NCBI GenBank assembly: GCA_964396895.1
Contig: CAYNGJ010000004.1
Span: forward strand, 183,659 to 247,658
Length of the DNA: 64,000 bases
Direction: 5' to 3'
Origin: UBA2334 sp964396895
Lineage (GTDB): Bacteria > Pseudomonadota > Gammaproteobacteria > Burkholderiales > Burkholderiaceae_C
In this document: positions 60,932 to 64,000 of the stretch, in pieces
How the letters are laid out: each line of letters starts with the position of its first letter
How positions within the stretch are numbered: position 1 is the stretch's first letter
Translations under genes and position numbers: made by a program
Notes under the pieces: model-generated
What the model saw: the letters and a program-made list of their open reading frames with translations, nothing else
Told to the model about the DNA's origin: nothing
The model's database searches: none

Positions 60932-60997
60932 AGAACGAAGCCCCCCGGCACGCTCAAAAACGCCAACTCTTCCGCTGTGGAGCTGCGGCCCATCAAA
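60932..60997 (-). pseudogene. C-terminal relic of a DUF924 gene
   Basis: One minus-strand frame reads CLMGRSSTAEELAFLSVPGG, resembling the conserved DUF924 end (GRxSTxEExxFLxxPGSSF). It is not attached to a DUF924 body. At the DNA level it also aligns over about 40 bp with the end of the DUF924 pseudogene at 54897. The TGA that ends the AbiEii-like gene at 60993 lies within this relic. Confidence 0.55.
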
Positions 60998-61703
60998 CAG
61001 GTTTCAAAAGCCTGCGCAACGCGCGCACCCGTTGCCACACCACCGCTTTGGGCAGTGTCATGGCCATGGCCTGCATACACCGTTCCAGCCAGCCAGCGCG
61101 TTCTTGCAAACGGTCAATGGCTTTGGCCAAGTCGCGCACCACGGAGGCACCGTAAGCCAATTCAGCCTTGGCCAAGGCCGCTTGCAGCAGCGGCGAGCGC
61201 AGGTCCATCATGGCCAGGTCAATCACATCACGGTTGAACGCACCGTCGTCCGCCTGCCGGTCTGAATTGGCCAACAACTTTGAAGCCGCCAAATCCAGCA
61301 GGGTGAGGGTGGCAATGCCACCAATCACATCGCCCTTGCCCGGTGCCTCCAGCGCCATGCGCGCCTCGCGGATGATTTCAAACTTGATGGCTTGCCCGTC
61401 CATCTGCACCTGGGTTCTCAACCCATACTGATCGGCGCGCACCGCGCGCCCCACCGTCAGTGGCTCTGCGCCGGGCCTGAGCAGGGCGTTGAGCCCCTGG
61501 GTGCCTGTGACCAGCTGGCGCAGTTCGCGGTAGCCAGTGGCATCAGACACCAGAAAATTGATGTCCACCGACTCCCGGTACTCGCCATGGCGCAGCGCAA
61601 TGCAGGTGCCGCCACCAAACAAGCAGCCGTGCTGGCGCAGCAGGTCACCGTTCAGCGCGGCCAGCACATGCGCAATGCGTTGGTGGTGGGGCCGCTCAAA
61701 CAT
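60993..61703 (-). CDS. AbiEii/AbiGii-type nucleotidyltransferase toxin
   Basis: A 236-aa nucleotidyltransferase-fold protein. The core reads FGGGTCIALRHGEYRESVDI then NFLVSD, where the family has a D-x-D pair (VDIDF); the second Asp is Asn here (codon AAT). The helical C-terminal part (about 120-230) follows. AbiEii-like toxins transfer nucleotides to tRNA acceptor ends. It is paired with the XRE regulator upstream, whose stop overlaps its start region by 8 nt. The last few codons run into a DUF924 relic. The start could also be a GTG at 61733. Confidence 0.82.
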   Translation of the reverse strand: MFERPHHQRIAHVLAALNGDLLRQHGCLFGGGTCIALRHGEYRESVDINFLVSDATGYRELRQLVTGTQGLNALLRPGAEPLTVGRAVRADQYGLRTQVQMDGQAIKFEIIREARMALEAPGKGDVIGGIATLTLLDLAASKLLANSDRQADDGAFNRDVIDLAMMDLRSPLLQAALAKAELAYGASVVRDLAKAIDRLQERAGWLERCMQAMAMTLPKAVVWQRVRALRRLLKPV

Positions 61704-62214
61704 GGGCGGTGCCTGTTGTTTCGGTGCCGCCACCCAGGCCTGTGCGCAAAGCTTGCAGCAAAGCCAGTTCGGTGGGCGACATGGCGGTCATGTCCAAATG
61801 CCGCGCGTTGCGCTCGTAAATGCCCCACGCCTCTGCCGGTGACAGCGTGTCGGTGCCGTGCACCTGCCAGGCCAGGGCTTTGAGCTGTGGGTAGTTTTGC
61901 AAGCGCACTTGCACCGGTATCCACTCGGCCAAGTTGGCAGGGTTGCCTTGGCTCGCATCGTTGGTGGGCTGTTCTTCGGTGTTGCGGGCCTGCAGCATCA
62001 TGCCCAGCGCCGCCATGGCTTGCGCCCAGGCACCACCTGCCACCGTTGGCTCACCTTTTTCGATGCGGTGCAGCGTGACCCGCGACATGCCCGCCGCCTC
62101 AGCCGCTGCCGTGCTGCTGACGCGCAAAGCCTTGCGGCGAGCACGAAGCTGCTGGCCCAAGGCCTGCAACTGTGTTGCACTTGGGAGGGTGGAATTGGGT
62201 GGTTGCGAGTTCAT
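61696..62214 (-). CDS. XRE-family HTH antitoxin/regulator partner of AbiEii
   Basis: A 172-aa protein. The N-terminal XRE HTH covers about residues 15-75 (LGQQLRARRKALRVSSTAAAEAAGMSRVTLHRIEKGEPTV). The C-terminal 90 residues form a helical region (LQNYPQLKALAWQVHGTDTLSPAEAWGIYERN) that is likely to bind the toxin or act as an immunity domain. It resembles the transcriptional-regulator halves of type IV AbiE-like systems. Nested palindromes overlap its start codon, which suggests strong autorepression. Confidence 0.85.
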   Translation of the reverse strand: MNSQPPNSTLPSATQLQALGQQLRARRKALRVSSTAAAEAAGMSRVTLHRIEKGEPTVAGGAWAQAMAALGMMLQARNTEEQPTNDASQGNPANLAEWIPVQVRLQNYPQLKALAWQVHGTDTLSPAEAWGIYERNARHLDMTAMSPTELALLQALRTGLGGGTETTGTAHV

Positions 62215-62265
62215 TTGTTTCTCATCATGAACAAAATGCCAGTTTTGTCAACTATGAGAAACAAA
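62214..62265. promoter_or_regulatory. Nested palindromic operator of the XRE-AbiEii operon
   Basis: Outer arms TTTGTTTCTCAT (62214-62225) and ATGAGAAACAAA (62254-62265) are perfect 12-bp inverted repeats 28 nt apart. Between them lies an inner dyad ACAAAA-TGCCAG-TTTTGT (62231-62248). The outer arm touches the ATG of the XRE gene. This is a likely site for two repressor dimers. Confidence 0.75.
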
Positions 62266-62334
62266 GTGACCGCCGATTGACCTCTTGGATGACGGCGCAT
62301 GAAACGGCTGCGCAACGCAGAGATAATCAAATTG

Positions 62335-62378
62335 AATAGCTGCTTGCGCTTATAAATAAAGCGCTAGAGGCATAAAAG
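62335..62378 (+). repeat. Intergenic AT-rich repeat, copy 12
   Basis: AATAGCTGCTTGCGCTTATA, then AATAAAGCGCTAGAGGCATAAAA. This is the closest copy to the consensus, with a GCGCTT/AAGCGC stem. It lies between the XRE gene and the DUF2283 gene, on the opposite strand from both. Confidence 0.6.
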
Positions 62379-62394
62379 ATTAAGAAAATCTGGT

Positions 62395-62862
62395 TCAGTC
62401 ACTTGCGCCAACCGCTTGCGTCAGAAGATTGGGGTACTTCGCAGTCACGGCGGCCAACGCCACAGCCTTGAGCTCTCCGCGCTTGTATGCATCCAGGCGG
62501 TCGTCAGCCTCTTTGGCCCAGAGCGCATCCAGCGCCGCGTATGTCTCTTGCTGCGCGTCAAACGCCTTTTGCATGCCGGGCTGAGCCAGCAGCGCATCGC
62601 TGGAAGCCGCATCGTGCGGCACGGATTGGTAGCCAGATTCACCCATGTGTGTCATGCCGCCTTTTTTGTATTCCAGCGGCAGCAGCCCTTCCTTCTTCGC
62701 ATCCAGCAATACGATCTCCACGATGGTGCCGTCTTCTGCGTAGCTGATGTTGGTGTGCCAGCCCTGCGAGGTTTCACGCACGATGGGCTTGTCAGACACC
62801 CGAATTTGCAGGATGTCGTCGTCTTCAAAATAAGTGGATTTCATGGCATGGGCGTCACTCAT
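62395..62862 (-). CDS. DUF2283 domain protein with addiction-module-like C-terminus
   Basis: A 155-aa protein. The N-terminal part (MKSTYFEDDDILQIRVSDKP and IVEIVLLDAKKEGLLPLEY) is a DUF2283 domain. The C-terminal part (LWAKEADDRLDAYKRGELKAVA) resembles small addiction-module components and antitoxin tails. It may be an antitoxin. The start is uncertain: 62862, 62868 and 62844 are all ATG. AAGG at about 8 nt before 62862 favours that one. It follows the 73-aa protein and zeta-like fragment on the same strand. Confidence 0.7.
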   Translation of the reverse strand: MSDAHAMKSTYFEDDDILQIRVSDKPIVRETSQGWHTNISYAEDGTIVEIVLLDAKKEGLLPLEYKKGGMTHMGESGYQSVPHDAASSDALLAQPGMQKAFDAQQETYAALDALWAKEADDRLDAYKRGELKAVALAAVTAKYPNLLTQAVGASD

Positions 62863-62881
62863 TTTCATGGCCTTACATCGC

Positions 62882-63103
62882 TCAGGTACCGTCTTTGGCG
62901 GTTTGCGGCAAATTTTGCTTGGCACGCAAGCGCAAATACTCATGCGGGCTCACATGCACCACTTGCCCGTTTTCTGCCAGCACCATCTTGGTGTTGGTGC
63001 GTATGGCATCTTCTGCAGCACGCAGCCCGGCGCGTGCCAATGCAGCCAGTGCCGCTTGGGCGGGGTCCAGCGAGACGTCGGCTGGGTTGACAATGGCGCT
63101 CAT
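62882..63103 (-). CDS. Small protein next to a zeta-type toxin fragment
   Basis: A 73-aa soluble protein: MSAIVNPADVSLDPAQAALA, helical, with QVVHVSPHEYLRLRAKQNLP near the end. The start overlaps the fragment's stop (ATGA at 63100-63103), as in a toxin-antitoxin operon. I recognise no family with confidence. Position and size suggest it was the antitoxin-like partner of the kinase fragment upstream. Confidence 0.6.
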   Translation of the reverse strand: MSAIVNPADVSLDPAQAALAALARAGLRAAEDAIRTNTKMVLAENGQVVHVSPHEYLRLRAKQNLPQTAKDGT

Positions 63104-63366
63104 GGGTTGGCTCCTTGTGCCAGCAGGGTGGGCTGGCGGTGTGGGTTGTCGTACAGAAACCAGGCGTTGATGATGGGCTTGTAGGTGTTTTCAAACTGGT
63201 TCAGACCCGCATCAAACCGCCGCCGAACCACTGCGTCTGGAATGTTATGCCCGCCTTGGGACACCCGCAACCGCACGCGTTCAATGGCCATGTCAGCCGT
63301 TGGCAGTTGCAAAAAATACAAACTGACCTGATAGCCCACCAACGGCGGGATTGCATGGCGCGTCAA
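63100..63366 (-). pseudogene. C-terminal fragment of a zeta-toxin-like P-loop kinase
   Basis: The 88-codon frame contains GYQVSLYFLQLPTADMAIERV, RVRLRVSQGGHNIPDAVVRR and FDAGLNQFENTYKPIINAWF. These match the second half of zeta-toxin/AAA-like kinases (QGGHNIPxxVIxRRF is the conserved arm). The Walker A half is missing; upstream on the minus strand lies the Fic operator. The only start available is TTG at 63366. It is a 5'-truncated gene. Confidence 0.7.
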
Positions 63367-63374
63367 CGGCGATG

Positions 63375-63437
63375 GTGAAGCGCAAACAGCCTATTTACGC
63401 TTCACTCCTGAAGCGTAAACGCCTAAAATACGCTTCA
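63375..63437. promoter_or_regulatory. Array of four half-sites upstream of the Fic gene
   Basis: TGAAGCGCAAA (63375-63385), TTTACGCTTCA (63394-63404), TGAAGCGTAAA (63409-63419) and ATACGCTTCA (63428-63437). The middle two form a perfect 11-bp inverted repeat with a 4-nt loop. The last one abuts the Fic ATG at 63437. This is a likely repressor site for the Fic operon. Confidence 0.7.
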
Positions 63438-63982
63438 TGTGGATCTGGCAAGCCCCCGATTGGCCCAATTTTCAGGTGGACGCACAGGCGCTCCAGCCTG
63501 CGCTGGCGGCAGCGCGGTTGGCGCAGGGGCGCATGCTGGGCGTGGTGAGCGGCTTGCAGCTGGTGGACCTGGGCGACCTGCAACTGGCCGAATGGGCCGA
63601 CGAAGCCGTGGCCACCGCGCAGATCGAAGGGGAAGCGCTGCAAATCAACTCGGTGCGCGCTTCAGCCGCCCGTCGCCTGGGCCTCACGCAAAGCAGCCGC
63701 GCCATGCTGAGCCAGCGGGAGCCACCAGATATACGGGTTGAAGCCACGCTGGACGTGGTGGAAGCCGCCGTCCAACACTGGGCCGACCCTCTGAGCGCCG
63801 AACGCCTGTTTGGCTGGCATGCCGCCCTGTTTCCCACCGGGCGCAGTGGCATCACCCGCATCGTGGTGGGTGGCTGGCGCGACCACCCGGAGCCCATGCA
63901 AATCGTCACCCCCCGGCTGGGGCGGCCCGATGTGGTGCACTACCAAGTCGGCCCTGAAATATTCAAAAAGCGGCGTTGGTAA
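63437..63982 (+). pseudogene. N-terminal part of a Fic-family AMP-transferase, truncated
   Basis: A 181-codon frame. The N-terminal DUF4172 domain (MWIWQAPDWPNFQVDAQAL) and the autoinhibitory motif ATAQIEGEALQ (T/S-xxx-E-G) near residues 58-68 are intact. The segment LFGWHAALFPTGRSGITRIV also fits Fic proteins. The similarity stops at about residue 170 (VVHY), followed by QVGPEIFKKRRW and TAA. The catalytic HPFxxGNGR is absent. Fic proteins of this class are about 370 residues. Whether the rest follows elsewhere cannot be seen, as the window ends at 64000. Confidence 0.8.
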
Positions 63983-64000
63983 CCAGCCCCAGCGGCGGCA

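Overview
The window is about 64 kb of GC-rich DNA from a betaproteobacterial chromosome, most likely a member of the Comamonadaceae (Burkholderiales). The evidence is the gene set and gene order: trpS / M50 peptidase / YciO, the DUF3305-DUF3306-ferredoxin-TorD formate dehydrogenase accessory operon, and DUF3149, DUF2322 and DUF4399 proteins. A family of short AT-rich repeats after stop codons points the same way. I cannot name the genus. No rRNA, CRISPR array, prophage or intact insertion sequence is visible.

Region 1 (1-21.3 kb) is a formate dehydrogenase locus plus a zinc-uptake locus. A divergent intergenic region separates partial metG from apbC, DUF3305, DUF3306, a large polyferredoxin and a TorD-type chaperone. 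A convergent znuABC-like operon and a divergent Fur/Zur regulator follow. Next comes a sensor kinase and sigma-54 response regulator pair, divergent from a six-gene fdh operon (Tat leader peptide, catalytic subunit with Cys, Fe-S subunit, small lipoprotein, cytochrome b subunit, Ala/Pro-rich exported protein). A terminator and fdhD end the region. The same 13-bp palindrome and a sigma-54-type -24/-12 element occur upstream of both the apbC operon and the fdh operon, so I infer one formate/respiratory regulon run by the adjacent two-component system.

Region 2 (21.4-44.5 kb) is mainly housekeeping: upp, an FtsX-type permease, truncated hemoglobin, Smr, RadC, SlpA, IspH, SerS, tRNA-Ser, VapBC, ParA, a DsbA-like protein, MtfA-like M90 peptidase, TrpS, M50 peptidase, YciO, OmpA lipoprotein, patatin, Nif3, PdxA, MscL, DHH phosphoesterase, LldD-like oxidase, hemerythrin and a DODA-type dioxygenase.

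Region 3 (44.6-60.7 kb) is more variable. It has tandem DUF4399 lipoproteins with a duplicated and partly decayed small gene, a potassium channel, YeeE/YedE pair, methyltransferase, LRR-kinase, FG-GAP protein, an atypical SRAP protein, an M23 peptidase coupled to an HTH-GHKL-STAS-like protein, and a MerR-controlled oxidoreductase. Several gene relics lie here: an internally deleted DUF924, a flavin reductase stub and a frameshifted conserved protein.

Region 4 (60.9-64.0 kb) is an accessory patch of toxin-antitoxin-like genes: XRE/AbiEii, a DUF2283-addiction-module fusion, a beheaded zeta-type kinase and a 3'-truncated Fic protein. The XRE and Fic genes have elaborate palindromic operators. 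Twelve copies of the short intergenic repeat are scattered from 10.5 kb to 62.4 kb.
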